Shown here one piece after another: positions 44,833-52,820 of a stretch of DNA of 64,000 bases. The notes below the pieces were generated by a model. That model was not told the origin of the DNA. It ran no database searches and saw nothing but the letters and a program-made list of their open reading frames with translations. Origin of the DNA: Lachnospiraceae bacterium (lineage in GTDB: Bacteria > Bacillota > Clostridia > Lachnospirales > Lachnospiraceae); contig SVEL01000007.1 in the NCBI GenBank assembly GCA_015057425.1, positions 62,001 to 126,000 on the forward strand. Reading direction: 5' to 3'. Each line of letters begins with the position of its first letter. Position 1 is the first letter of the stretch. A program made the translations under genes and the position numbers.

Positions 44833-45039
44833 ATGGGTAACAATTCATCAAATAAGACAAATGTTCCTGAAGCAAAGTCTGCTATGAACAAGTTTAAGAT
44901 GGAAGTGGCTAACGAATTAGGCGTACCTCTTACAGATGGTTACAACGGTAACCTCACATCAGCTCAGAATGGTTCAGTTGGTGGTATGATGGTTAAGAAA
45001 ATGATCGAAGCCCAGGAAAAACAGATGTCTGGTAAATAA
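44833..45039 (+). CDS. Small acid-soluble spore protein, alpha/beta type
   Basis: This 68-residue protein starts at MGNNSSNKTNVPEAKSAM (GGAGG precedes this ATG; the track ATG is inside the ribosome binding site). The alpha/beta SASP core follows: KMEVANELGVPL, then GYNGNLTSAQNGSVGGMMVKKMI. SASP proteins coat DNA in spores and are degraded at germination by the GPR protease. The cut site usually reads E-I/F-A-S-E; here it is E-V-A-N-E, a conservative variation. It proves that the organism belongs to a sporulating lineage. I saw no convincing sigma-G promoter upstream. Confidence 0.95.
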   Translation: MGNNSSNKTNVPEAKSAMNKFKMEVANELGVPLTDGYNGNLTSAQNGSVGGMMVKKMIEAQEKQMSGK

Positions 45040-45071
45040 TTTGTAATTTATACAAGTTGTTTAAATTAAAG

Positions 45072-45122
45072 AGAGTATCGTATTAAGATTCTTAGAATCC
45101 TTTTACGATACTCTTTTTCTTT
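45072..45122. terminator. Bidirectional terminator after the spore protein gene
   Basis: AGAGTATCGTA (45072-45082) pairs with TACGATACTCT (45104-45114), with a nested AAGATTCT/AGAATC hairpin in the loop, and T-rich tract (TTTTTCTTT) after it. The converging minus gene ends 6 bases away, so it may be used from both sides. Confidence 0.85.
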
Positions 45123-45127
45123 AAAAA

Positions 45128-46081
45128 TTATTGTAATTCTTCACCTGAAGTTGTCGTAACTTCCTGATTCATTACAGCGGTTGTTTCGGGTTCTGTTGTT
45201 TCCGATTCATTGCCTGATGTAGTAGTTTCTCCATCTGTAGCTGTTTCGGAATCATTTGTAGTCTGTTCATCCGTAGCTGTTTCGGAACCGTTTGTAGTCT
45301 GTTCATCCGTAGCCGTTTCAGAACCTTCAGTAGTAAATTCTTCCGTTGAAATCTCTTCTGTAGAAACCTCATCAGTTGTTGGTGCTTCTGTCGGCTTTTC
45401 AGGTATTGTAAATGATAAATTTACAGTTTTTGCAAAATCATCAAGCACTACAGTATATGCCTTAGGGAAAATATATCCCTTAGTCTGAATAATAAATCCG
45501 AGTTCATACTCTACACCGGCTTCAACAACCTGATTTTTGAAAATAGGGGTAATCTTAATATTATCCTCTTCTCTTTCAAACAATCCGTTGTAATTATCAA
45601 GCATTGTGAAATCTTCTTCAAAATGGAATGAAAGTCCCCAGTTTTCTATTGTTTTTTTAGTACGGTTTTTAATTTTAATTCTATACTGGGTGATTATTGT
45701 ATTATTTTTACCTTCCCATGTATTTATGGAACTTACACTAACTTTCAGTGGTGACTGGCCTGAAGATGAACCGCCTTCGTCAGCATCAAACTCTAAAGTT
45801 TCAACTTCTTCCGTAGTTTCTTCTTCCGGTTGTCCGGTTTCAACTGTAACAGTTTCTTCCGTTTCTTTATTTCCGTCTGTTGTGGAATTCTGTGTGCTGC
45901 TTACAATGTTATTTCCTGTTGTTGTGCCAGGTTCGGCATTTGCTGAACTTCGACTTAATAATATAATACTGAACACAAGGATAGATGTTGTCATAAGTAA
46001 AGTACATACCAATATGCTAAAGTTAGGAATACTTATTTTAACACCTTTTATTGTAATCATTTTAGGTTTTTTCTTACTCAT
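45128..46081 (-). CDS. Membrane-anchored protein with a carbohydrate-binding-like domain and Thr-rich tail
   Basis: This 317-residue protein has a basic start, an N-terminal membrane helix (about residues 20-45), a Thr/Glu-rich linker to about residue 105, then a beta domain with PLKVSVSSINTWEGKNNTIITQYRIKIKN, TIENWGLSFHFEEDF and FIIQTKGYIFPKAYTV. The pattern of Trp residues and the NRTKKTIENW turn resemble CBM2/CBM3-type cellulose-binding modules. The C-terminal 85 residues are low-complexity, including three 12-residue repeats GSETATDEQTTN. No LPXTG motif was seen. It probably displays its domain outside the cell from an N-terminal anchor. The CBM identity is inference. Confidence 0.75.
   Translation of the reverse strand: MSKKKPKMITIKGVKISIPNFSILVCTLLMTTSILVFSIILLSRSSANAEPGTTTGNNIVSSTQNSTTDGNKETEETVTVETGQPEEETTEEVETLEFDADEGGSSSGQSPLKVSVSSINTWEGKNNTIITQYRIKIKNRTKKTIENWGLSFHFEEDFTMLDNYNGLFEREEDNIKITPIFKNQVVEAGVEYELGFIIQTKGYIFPKAYTVVLDDFAKTVNLSFTIPEKPTEAPTTDEVSTEEISTEEFTTEGSETATDEQTTNGSETATDEQTTNDSETATDGETTTSGNESETTEPETTAVMNQEVTTTSGEELQ
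45234..45325. repeat. 36-bp tandem repeat within the Thr-rich tail
   Basis: Two 36-base units (45234-45269 and 45270-45305) plus a third partial one encode the 12-residue repeats of the flanking protein. The units differ at few positions, so the tract is likely to vary in copy number between strains. Confidence 0.8.
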
Positions 46082-46200
46082 TATTGCAATTCTCCATATA
46101 ATATAATCATTATAGGGCTAAAACAAAGCCAAAATATATAATATCATATTTTGCCTTAAAAATCTATAAATTCATCCCATTTTATGTAAATTTTATATTA

Positions 46201-47346
46201 TTACATAAGTGATTTGTAAAGTGCTTTGATTTCTTCTACAGACGTATCTCTTGGATTACCAGGTCTGCATGCGTCATCAAAAGCTGACTGTGCAAGGAAA
46301 TCAATATCTTCTTCCTTAACGATAGCTTTAAGGTCTGCCGGAATTCCAACATCAGCTGAAAGTTTCTTAACTGCATCAATTGCTGCTTTTCTATACTCAT
46401 CAACAGACATACTGTCAACGCCTTCTACACCCATAGCACGTGCAATTTCTCTGTACTTTTCACCAGTTTCAGGTGCATTGTATTCCATAACTGTCGGAAG
46501 AATAATTGCATTTGCAACACCATGAGGTGTGTCATATACTGCACCAAGAGGATGAGCCATTGAATGAACAATACCAAGACCTACATTTGAGAAGCCCATA
46601 CCTGCAATATACTGTCCGAGAGCCATACCTTCACGGCCTTCTTTAGTATTGGCAACAGCGCCTCTTAAGCTTTTTGCAATAATTTCGATAGCTTTAATAT
46701 GGAACATATCTGTCATTTCCCAAGCTGCTTTTGTAATATAGCCTTCAATTGCATGTGTAAGAGCATCCATACCGGTTGCTGCTGTAAGACCTGCCGGCAT
46801 TGATGACATCATATCTGAATCAACAACTGCAACTACAGGAATATCATGTACGTCTACGCATACAAACTTACGATTTTTCTCTACATCTGTGATTACATAG
46901 TTAATTGTAACTTCCGCAGCAGTACCTGCTGTAGTAGGAACAGCAATAATATCGACACATTTATTCTTTGTAGGTGCAACGCCTTCAAGACTTCTTACAT
47001 CAGCAAATTCAGGATTCTTAATGATGATACCGATTGCTTTTGCAGTATCCATAGATGAGCCGCCACCAACAGCTACGATATAATCTGCATCTGCTTTCTT
47101 AAATGCTTCTACTCCGTCAAGTACATTTTCAATTGTCGGATTTGCCTTGCAATCATCAAAAACTTCATAAGCAAGTCCTGCTTTTTCAAGAACATCTGTT
47201 ACTTTAGCCGTTACACCAAACTTAACAAGATCCTTGTCTGTTACAACAAGCGCTTTCTTAAAGCCTCTTGCTTTAGCTTCGTTTGCAACCTCTACCACAC
47301 AGCCTGCTCCATGATAAGATGTTTCATTAAGTACAATTCTTCCCAT
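46201..47346 (-). CDS. fucO: Iron-containing alcohol dehydrogenase, lactaldehyde reductase type
   Basis: This 381-residue enzyme closely resembles E. coli FucO throughout, for example NPEFADVRSLEGV, VPTTAGTAAEVTINYVITD, KFVCVDVHDIP and GMGFSNVGLGIVHSMAHPLGA. The metal ligands are in place: Asp and His of GMDALTHAIEGY, and the His pair of HSMAHPLGAVYDTPHG. FucO reduces L-lactaldehyde to propane-1,2-diol during fucose and rhamnose use, though related enzymes reduce other aldehydes. No fucose genes are adjacent; cotH lies 13 bases upstream on the same strand, which is unusual. GGAGAAG precedes the start. Confidence 0.88.
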   Translation of the reverse strand: MGRIVLNETSYHGAGCVVEVANEAKARGFKKALVVTDKDLVKFGVTAKVTDVLEKAGLAYEVFDDCKANPTIENVLDGVEAFKKADADYIVAVGGGSSMDTAKAIGIIIKNPEFADVRSLEGVAPTKNKCVDIIAVPTTAGTAAEVTINYVITDVEKNRKFVCVDVHDIPVVAVVDSDMMSSMPAGLTAATGMDALTHAIEGYITKAAWEMTDMFHIKAIEIIAKSLRGAVANTKEGREGMALGQYIAGMGFSNVGLGIVHSMAHPLGAVYDTPHGVANAIILPTVMEYNAPETGEKYREIARAMGVEGVDSMSVDEYRKAAIDAVKKLSADVGIPADLKAIVKEEDIDFLAQSAFDDACRPGNPRDTSVEEIKALYKSLM

Positions 47347-47359
47347 TTTTTCTTCTCCT

Positions 47360-50300
47360 TTACTTTTTCTTCTTAATTATAAATATAACTGCCGCAGCTA
47401 AACCACCTGTTATAAGCGTTCCGCCTGCTATGGCAGGTATAACCCAACCATCAATTTCTGATTTATCATCTTTGTCTGAAACATTATGTTTGTTATTATT
47501 TTTGTCATTATTTTTGTCATTATTTTTATCGTTATTTTTATCATTATTTTTATCGTTGTTTTTATCATCAGAATCATTATTATCATCAGATGAATTATCT
47601 TTCGTAGTTTCTTCACCATTATTATCTGATTCTGTATTTACCGTAGTTTCATCCGTAACTGTCGTATTTTTCTCTTCAGTATCCGGTTGTTCGATATTAG
47701 TCGTAGGTTCTTCCACTTTAACAGTCTTTCTGAATGTATAATAATTGGATATTGCATTGGTATAATTACCTGTATCGGTACCATCCTGATTTACAATATA
47801 TTTTTTATTTGCATCCATTGCTCTGTACTGAACAACATTTGGTTTTCCTTTTTGTGTTGTAAGGGATGAATCCTTTATCTCAACAGTCGCTTTTCCGTTA
47901 GAAACCTTAGCTGTATAAATGTTAGTTCCGTTCACCTGGAATGATACATATTTTATGGCAGTATCATTAACTTTCACTGTCAATACAGTGTACCCGTCTT
48001 TTGAATCGGTGTCACATTTATCAGTTGTTATGTCTGTGCTTGTCTTATAATAACCCAATGATTTTCTAAGTGTTTCAACACTTTCAAACTGTTTATCCAA
48101 CCAAGCAAGTCTCTTTGTTAAAAATGTTTTAATATGATTATACTGGTCATTATATGACTGACCTGCCGTTGCACTAAATGCACCATTCCATCTGTTTGCA
48201 TTGGCAAGTCCTGCACTTAAATTAAAATTATACATTGTTTTAATTTCACTTTTAACAATCGGCTCAAGGTATTTAGTTCTTACTTCATGATATCTTTCAT
48301 ATAGTTTCACAATAAAGTAAGGGTCTCTTATAAGCATTCTGTTAAACTGTACTGTCTGATAGTACTGTTCATTCGCAAACCATTCATTGGTGGTCTGCCA
48401 TGTTTCAGGTGCGTTGGTATCCTGCCCCATACTGTTACCCCATGCCCAGTCAAAGTCCCATGTAGGTCCAAACACAATCTTTCCATCAGTATCTTTGTAC
48501 ATAAAGAAACTGTTTTTCATACAATCCCAGTTAAGTGAAAATTCACATATTAACATATTGTTTACAACAGAATCTACATCCACAAAATCAGAATAATGCC
48601 ATCCGTCATATTTCGTAGAATTAAATGTATTTGTCTTATATGTAACTCCCTGACGGGTACTTGTTCCCCAGTCATACCAGCCTTTTGAATCAACCATATA
48701 ATGTGTTTCGTCATTATGATATATAAAGTCTGTGGAATGCATTGAATATTCCATAGCCTGTATATATTCCTTCAAATACTTTTCGAGAACAGGAAATGAC
48801 GCATCACTTGAAGGTGTATTCATATAAATAGGCTGATTATATGCAGTAAGAAGATTTGCCGAATCACCTACCCAGAAATCCATTTCCAAAAGAACACCGC
48901 CTGTTACTGACGGAACATCATTAAAATCAATATAATCACCAAGGCTGAATGTACTTGTTTTTCCAAGCTTTTTAAGATAAGCAGACGTTATCTTGTGGGT
49001 ATTACTTGTAATCCAGGAATAATTTGCCGTAAGTTCATCATTTAATGCGTCTTTAACATCATCTTCCTGCGCCGCCGTAATAACTTTCTTACTTACAAGT
49101 TCTTTAGATATTGCTTTCGCCGCATCTTCTGCCAATTCTTCCCAATCATATATATCTACTCTCGTGCTTCCTATACGAACATGTTCCGAAAACTCATACA
49201 CACCCATATACTGACCATTATATATTAATGTAACCAGTTCCGAATCCATATAATCAAGTCCAAGATTTCCTGCCAGTCCCTGCAAAAGCTTGTTTCTCAT
49301 AAGTGAAACATCAATACCGTTGGCAAGTAATACCCAGTGCTTACTCTTACCCATACCAAATAAACTTGTCTTAGAATCAAGTTTAACTTTAAATGGTTTC
49401 TTAGCAAGTCCTGATGTGGAATTACCACGTAGTTTTATCTTTGCATCACCATTATACAACTCAGTTTCTGCATATCCGTCACCATATAATACAAACTTTG
49501 TATCAACATAATTTTCTTTTGTAATCGAGTTATATGATGTTTCAGAATCAATATATAAAACAGGTAAAACAGAAAAATATCCCTTTGCCACACTATATGA
49601 ACCGTCATTAAATGTAACCTTTAACTTTACTTCTTTTTCCACATCTTTTGATGAAGGTGCATAATTGGCAGAGCTTGAAACGAGTTTATTGTCTATATAC
49701 CATTCATATTTTTTTACATTATCTTTTGATACTTTTTTAGTGTCAAATGTGTATGGTATATTTTTACCTTCTTTAATAATTCCTGATATACTTACTCCGC
49801 CTGCTATTTCCTTTGATTCAACTTTTGTAGAATTATATATTTCCTTAATCTGTGAAACTGTAAGAGCTTTATCATATATACATACATCATCAAACATTGC
49901 ACATATATCAGGGTCATTATTCCATAAGGAATTACCGCCTATACAAACTGTATCTACACTGTTCTTTGAATTTGTTAAAAAGTCACCTATATATGCACCT
50001 GCATTACCATTTAACACGATGTCATGCATTAATACTCCGTCTAAATATACTCCTGTATATGATGATGAAATGGTAAATGTAACATAATGCCATCCGTTAT
50101 CACTAAAGCACCCATATCTTGATGCTGTATCAAAATAAGCATGACCTTCACTGTATGTATTATTAACACGGCCTATAAGGTTAACTCCAAGCTTTGTCAT
50201 AGGATACTTATCCCATTTTGTAGAATCATAAGCTACAAATAAGTCAACCCATTCTGATGGTTGCCAGGCTTCTATGGCAACATTTTTTGTATCAATTTTA

Positions 50301-50653
50301 ACCCAGAAACCTATTGTGAATTCTCCTGAAGTTATGCCTGCCGACATTGTGTTGGAAGGTAATTTTAAGTAATTTTCACGTACACTTACAGCATAGATAT
50401 CTTTTGCATGATTATAAAATACATTTCCTCTTTCCGAGTCATTAGTATACTCACCCGCACCTATAATCAATGCATTCTTAATATTCTTGTTAGAGCCTGT
50501 ATTAGTTGCACCTTTTCCATTGGTATCTTCAAACTCATATTTAACCACCGGTTCCGGCACTGCACCTATTGCCGGAACATTAAATACAACTGTAGGTACG
50601 AAGATAAAAAATCCAGCAGATATTAGTTTAGTAAATATTTTCTTTAATCCCAT
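47360..50653 (-). CDS. Very large CotH-kinase-domain surface protein with LamG-like module
   Basis: This 1097-residue protein starts at codon 5 of the track ORF (MGLKKIFTKLIS), GGAG being 7 bases before. A signal peptide covers about residues 1-32, then a LamG/concanavalin-like domain (about 40-270; FTIGFWVKI, GVYLDGVLMHDIVLNG), an Ig-like part (about 280-365), the CotH kinase domain (about 380-870; KLRGNSTSGLAKKPFKVKL, YNGQYMGVYEFSEHVRI, GPTWDFDWAWG with its metal-binding Asp residues), and an acidic NNDK-repeat linker before one helix at the C-terminus (IPAIAGGTLITGGLAAAVIF) followed by KKKK. This is a type I, C-terminally anchored surface protein. Its target is unknown; CotH phosphorylates coat proteins in Bacillus. 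Confidence 0.88.
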   Translation of the reverse strand: MGLKKIFTKLISAGFFIFVPTVVFNVPAIGAVPEPVVKYEFEDTNGKGATNTGSNKNIKNALIIGAGEYTNDSERGNVFYNHAKDIYAVSVRENYLKLPSNTMSAGITSGEFTIGFWVKIDTKNVAIEAWQPSEWVDLFVAYDSTKWDKYPMTKLGVNLIGRVNNTYSEGHAYFDTASRYGCFSDNGWHYVTFTISSSYTGVYLDGVLMHDIVLNGNAGAYIGDFLTNSKNSVDTVCIGGNSLWNNDPDICAMFDDVCIYDKALTVSQIKEIYNSTKVESKEIAGGVSISGIIKEGKNIPYTFDTKKVSKDNVKKYEWYIDNKLVSSSANYAPSSKDVEKEVKLKVTFNDGSYSVAKGYFSVLPVLYIDSETSYNSITKENYVDTKFVLYGDGYAETELYNGDAKIKLRGNSTSGLAKKPFKVKLDSKTSLFGMGKSKHWVLLANGIDVSLMRNKLLQGLAGNLGLDYMDSELVTLIYNGQYMGVYEFSEHVRIGSTRVDIYDWEELAEDAAKAISKELVSKKVITAAQEDDVKDALNDELTANYSWITSNTHKITSAYLKKLGKTSTFSLGDYIDFNDVPSVTGGVLLEMDFWVGDSANLLTAYNQPIYMNTPSSDASFPVLEKYLKEYIQAMEYSMHSTDFIYHNDETHYMVDSKGWYDWGTSTRQGVTYKTNTFNSTKYDGWHYSDFVDVDSVVNNMLICEFSLNWDCMKNSFFMYKDTDGKIVFGPTWDFDWAWGNSMGQDTNAPETWQTTNEWFANEQYYQTVQFNRMLIRDPYFIVKLYERYHEVRTKYLEPIVKSEIKTMYNFNLSAGLANANRWNGAFSATAGQSYNDQYNHIKTFLTKRLAWLDKQFESVETLRKSLGYYKTSTDITTDKCDTDSKDGYTVLTVKVNDTAIKYVSFQVNGTNIYTAKVSNGKATVEIKDSSLTTQKGKPNVVQYRAMDANKKYIVNQDGTDTGNYTNAISNYYTFRKTVKVEEPTTNIEQPDTEEKNTTVTDETTVNTESDNNGEETTKDNSSDDNNDSDDKNNDKNNDKNNDKNNDKNNDKNNNKHNVSDKDDKSEIDGWVIPAIAGGTLITGGLAAAVIFIIKKKK
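47499..47570. repeat. 12-bp tandem repeat (six units) within the CotH-type gene
   Basis: Six 12-base units of the pattern TTTTTRTCRTTA run from 47499 to 47570 and encode the (NNDK)n linker of the surface protein. Such coding microsatellites commonly vary in length. Confidence 0.9.
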
Positions 50654-50697
50654 AAAGTTCTCCAATCCAAAGTAATATAATCTTCTCTTTTGTTATA

Positions 50698-52752
50698 CTA
50701 TAAGTTTATTTTATTTAAATACATCATTGCTATTTCAGATGCTTTTTCATATATCAGCCCATATTCTTCTTTATCAACATCTGTTTCTATGTTCTTCGCA
50801 TCATCAGATGCAAGTTTCAATGTTTCAGAATCATTAAATATATCTCCTATTTTAAATTCAAAATCACCACTTTGTCTGATTCCGAACAAATCACCGGGAC
50901 CACGTAATTTTAAATCTTCCGATGCAATATAAAATCCGTCGTTTGAACGTTCAAGTATCTTAAGCTTATTAAGAGAATCCGGATTCTTTGTTGTACATAT
51001 AAACATACAATATGACTGCGCATTTCCACGGCCCACGCGACCGCGTATCTGATGCAGGCCCGCAAGTCCGAATCGTTCTGCATTTTCTACAAGCATAACT
51101 GTTGCATTAGGTACATTTACCCCAACTTCTATAACTGTTGTAGATACAAGAACATCTATTTTCCCTTCTGAAAACCGTTCCATAATTGCATTTTTATCTG
51201 ATGCTTTCATCTTCCCGTGGAGATATTCCACTGAAATATTATCACCAAATCTATCTTTAAGAAGTTTTGAATAACTGATAACATCTTCCGATTCAATCAT
51301 ATCACTTTCATCAACCATCGGACAAATGACATATGCCTGATGACCTGCTTTAACTTCCTTTTCGATGAAATTATATGCCTTTTCCCTGAAAGATGTATCC
51401 ATAACACAGTTTTTAACAGGTAATCTGTCTGCCGGTAATGTATCAATAATGGAAATATCCAAATCACCATACAATATTATGGCAAGTGTTCTCGGAATAG
51501 GCGTTGCACTCATAACAAGAATATGCGGATAGCTTCCTTTACAGGAGAACACTTCTCTTTGCTTAACACCAAATCTGTGTTGTTCATCCGTTATAACAAG
51601 TGCAAGATTATTATATGTAACATTATCCTGTATCAAAGCATGTGTGCCGATAACAATATCAGCTTTACAGCTTTCAATAAGGGCTTTCGCATCCTTTTTC
51701 TGTTTTGCAGACATTGAACCTGTAAGAAGAACAATACATAGTCCAAGATTATTGTCATCTATCATTTTAGATATACTTAAATAATGTTGTCTTGCAAGAA
51801 CTTCCGTAGGCGCCATAAGTGCACCCTGATAACCTGACAAAGCCGTATTAAGAAGTGCCAACACGGCTACTATTGTCTTGCCGCATCCGACATCTCCCTG
51901 AATGAGCCTGTTCATCATCTTTTTCCCTGACATATCTGACATGATTTCATTATACACCTTAAGCTGTGAATCTGTAAGTGTAAAAGGAAGATTTTCAATA
52001 AAATTCTTCGTTTTTTCAGACTCTGTAATTATGTAATTATTTTCTATATAATCATCATGTTCCTTAAACCGTTTTAATGCTATGATAAACATTAAAAATT
52101 CTTCATATGCAAGACGTCTTCTTGCCTCATAAAGTTCATCATAATTCTTTGGAAAATGAATCATTTTTAATGCCTGACTATATGATACAAATCTGTTTTT
52201 TTCAATATATGATGATGGAACAATATCCTTAACCGAAAGGTTGTACTTAGGATTATCACAGTCATCAAGAACTGTATGCATATATTTAATAATTGCATTG
52301 TTGGTAAGGCCTTCCGTCTTTTTATACACAGGCTGCATTTCGTGCATTTTCTTACTGTAAGTTTCATCAGTAAAGATTTCCGGATGTTCAAGTGTACACA
52401 TCTTACCCTTAGATACTTTTCCTCTAAATATATAAACGTCGCCTATATGTAAAGAATTCCTAAGATATGGTGCATTGAACCATGTTGCCTGAAACAACGT
52501 GCCTTCTATATCTTTAAGAGTTGCCGTTAAAATCTTAAGATTTTTTACAACCTTAATACTTCCTGCTTTCACAACCGTTGCTTTGACAGATACAGTAAGC
52601 CTGTTATCAATTTTAGAAATTGGTACAGGTTCTTCATATATACTGTAATTTATAGGAAAATGATGAATCAAATCATCAGGTGAATAAATATTTAATTTTT
52701 CAAACAGAATGGCTGTTTTATCGCCAATCCCTTTTATTTCTTTTAAATTCAT
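50698..52752 (-). CDS. recG: ATP-dependent DNA helicase RecG
   Basis: This 684-residue helicase remodels stalled forks and recombination intermediates. The N-terminal wedge domain with the OB fold covers residues 1-200, then Walker A GDVGCGKT, TDEQHRFGVKQRE (DEAH-like box), VMSATPIPRTLAI, and the second RecA fold (STTVIEVGVNVPNATVM, QIRGRVGRG). Length and motif set are complete. It follows fakA after a terminator-like hairpin and is the last gene of asp23-fakA-recG, the standard order in Firmicutes. Confidence 0.98.
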   Translation of the reverse strand: MNLKEIKGIGDKTAILFEKLNIYSPDDLIHHFPINYSIYEEPVPISKIDNRLTVSVKATVVKAGSIKVVKNLKILTATLKDIEGTLFQATWFNAPYLRNSLHIGDVYIFRGKVSKGKMCTLEHPEIFTDETYSKKMHEMQPVYKKTEGLTNNAIIKYMHTVLDDCDNPKYNLSVKDIVPSSYIEKNRFVSYSQALKMIHFPKNYDELYEARRRLAYEEFLMFIIALKRFKEHDDYIENNYIITESEKTKNFIENLPFTLTDSQLKVYNEIMSDMSGKKMMNRLIQGDVGCGKTIVAVLALLNTALSGYQGALMAPTEVLARQHYLSISKMIDDNNLGLCIVLLTGSMSAKQKKDAKALIESCKADIVIGTHALIQDNVTYNNLALVITDEQHRFGVKQREVFSCKGSYPHILVMSATPIPRTLAIILYGDLDISIIDTLPADRLPVKNCVMDTSFREKAYNFIEKEVKAGHQAYVICPMVDESDMIESEDVISYSKLLKDRFGDNISVEYLHGKMKASDKNAIMERFSEGKIDVLVSTTVIEVGVNVPNATVMLVENAERFGLAGLHQIRGRVGRGNAQSYCMFICTTKNPDSLNKLKILERSNDGFYIASEDLKLRGPGDLFGIRQSGDFEFKIGDIFNDSETLKLASDDAKNIETDVDKEEYGLIYEKASEIAMMYLNKINL

Positions 52753-52759
52753 ATTTCAC

Positions 52760-52808
52760 TAAAACAAAAGCTCCCAAAAAGCCGGCACAAACCGACTGTT
52801 TAGAAGCT
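52760..52808 (-). terminator. Terminator-like hairpin between fakA and recG
   Basis: On the minus strand AGCTTC pairs with GGAGCT, with an inner GTCGG/CCGGC stem, followed by TTTTGTTTT. It lies between the fakA stop and the recG start. It may partly attenuate recG expression. Confidence 0.6.
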
Positions 52809-52820
52809 TATATAATCATC

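Noticed and set aside
45128-45180. Sortase LPXTG signal at the C-terminus of the Thr-rich protein
   Set aside because: The tail ends in TTTSGEELQ with no LPXTG, hydrophobic stretch or charged tail; the anchor is at the N-terminus.
47499-47570. Six 12-base repeats read as a noncoding satellite
   Set aside because: They are in frame within the CotH-type gene and encode its NNDK linker.
49665-50087. Plus-strand ORF of 140 residues opposite the CotH-type gene
   Set aside because: Shadow ORF: low-complexity hydrophobic product, no ribosome binding site, fully inside a well-supported gene.
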